From Verrucomicrobia bacterium UBA1183 (GTDB lineage: Bacteria; Verrucomicrobiota; Verrucomicrobiia; Opitutales; UBA9783), in contig DBYP01000014.1 in the NCBI GenBank assembly GCA_002309885.1, positions 1,372 through 7,825 on the forward strand: a DNA stretch of 6,454 nucleotides, read 5' to 3'. Of the stretch, positions 6,378 through 6,454 are shown in pieces; the first letter of the stretch is position 1; every line of letters begins with the position of its first letter. The notes beneath the pieces are model-generated. The model saw nothing but the letters and a program-made list of their open reading frames with translations, was not told where the DNA came from and searched no databases. The translations under genes and the position numbers were made by a program.

Positions 6378-6454
6378 AAGGGAACTTTTTGAAAAAAGCT
6401 TCCCTTGGTCCCTCAAAAACTTTCATAATTTTGCAACGCGGTTGCAAAATAAGA
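6378..6454. repeat. Palindromic intergenic repeat, copy 2 (half, cut by the window end)
   Basis: Bases 6378-6426 match the reverse complement of the right half of copy 1 (2566-2614) at 45 of 49 positions. They begin with the same 14-base end, aagggaactttttg. The central hairpin follows: attttgcaac (6428-6437), loop gcg (6438-6440), gttgcaaaat (6441-6450), a perfect ten-pair stem. The equivalent stem in copy 1 has changed loop and flanking bases but keeps the pairing. The terminal hairpin is also conserved (6378-6406). The other half of the palindrome should lie just beyond 6454. The candidate rpsA -10 box is 15 bases from the element's edge. Confidence 0.82.

Overview
The window looks like a stretch of chromosome from a fairly AT-rich, Gram-negative-type bacterium. 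The ribosomal protein S1 has six S1 domains with motifs such as GDEVDAVVLDIQKEEQKISL and SENPWD, which remind me most of Verrucomicrobiota (Opitutia/Puniceicoccales-like) S1 proteins. That placement is a recollection, not a search result, and is tentative.

Layout, left to right. Bases 1-76 may hold the 3' end of a plus-strand gene. A possible 19-residue small ORF (79-138) follows almost at once, and then a plus-strand CPA2-family cation:proton antiporter (148-2460). The antiporter has an extra four-helix membrane block and two C-terminal RCK_C (TrkA-C) domains, but no visible RCK_N (TrkA-N) domain. The convergent gap (2461-2627) is filled almost completely by a 152-base imperfect palindrome. 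On the minus strand, rpsA (6190 to 4517) is followed after 26 bases by a membrane-bound nucleotide-sugar 4,6-dehydratase/epimerase of the PglF/WbpM/CapD type (4490 to 2628). The two are probably co-transcribed. The 264-base region upstream of rpsA (6191-6454) holds a ribosome binding site, a possible leader ORF, a TATAAT -10 hexamer, and half of a second copy of the palindromic repeat, cut by the window edge.

How the parts fit together. The antiporter would act in potassium or sodium and pH homeostasis at the inner membrane. The dehydratase would supply 6-deoxy amino sugars for surface glycans or protein glycosylation. S1 is the housekeeping translation factor whose promoter may also drive the dehydratase. 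I see no defence system, transposase, CRISPR array, tRNA or rRNA. The least ordinary item is the palindromic intergenic repeat, with at least two copies here, one beside each end of the minus-strand pair. The other points worth a second look are the antiporter's domain architecture and the short ORFs in both leader regions.
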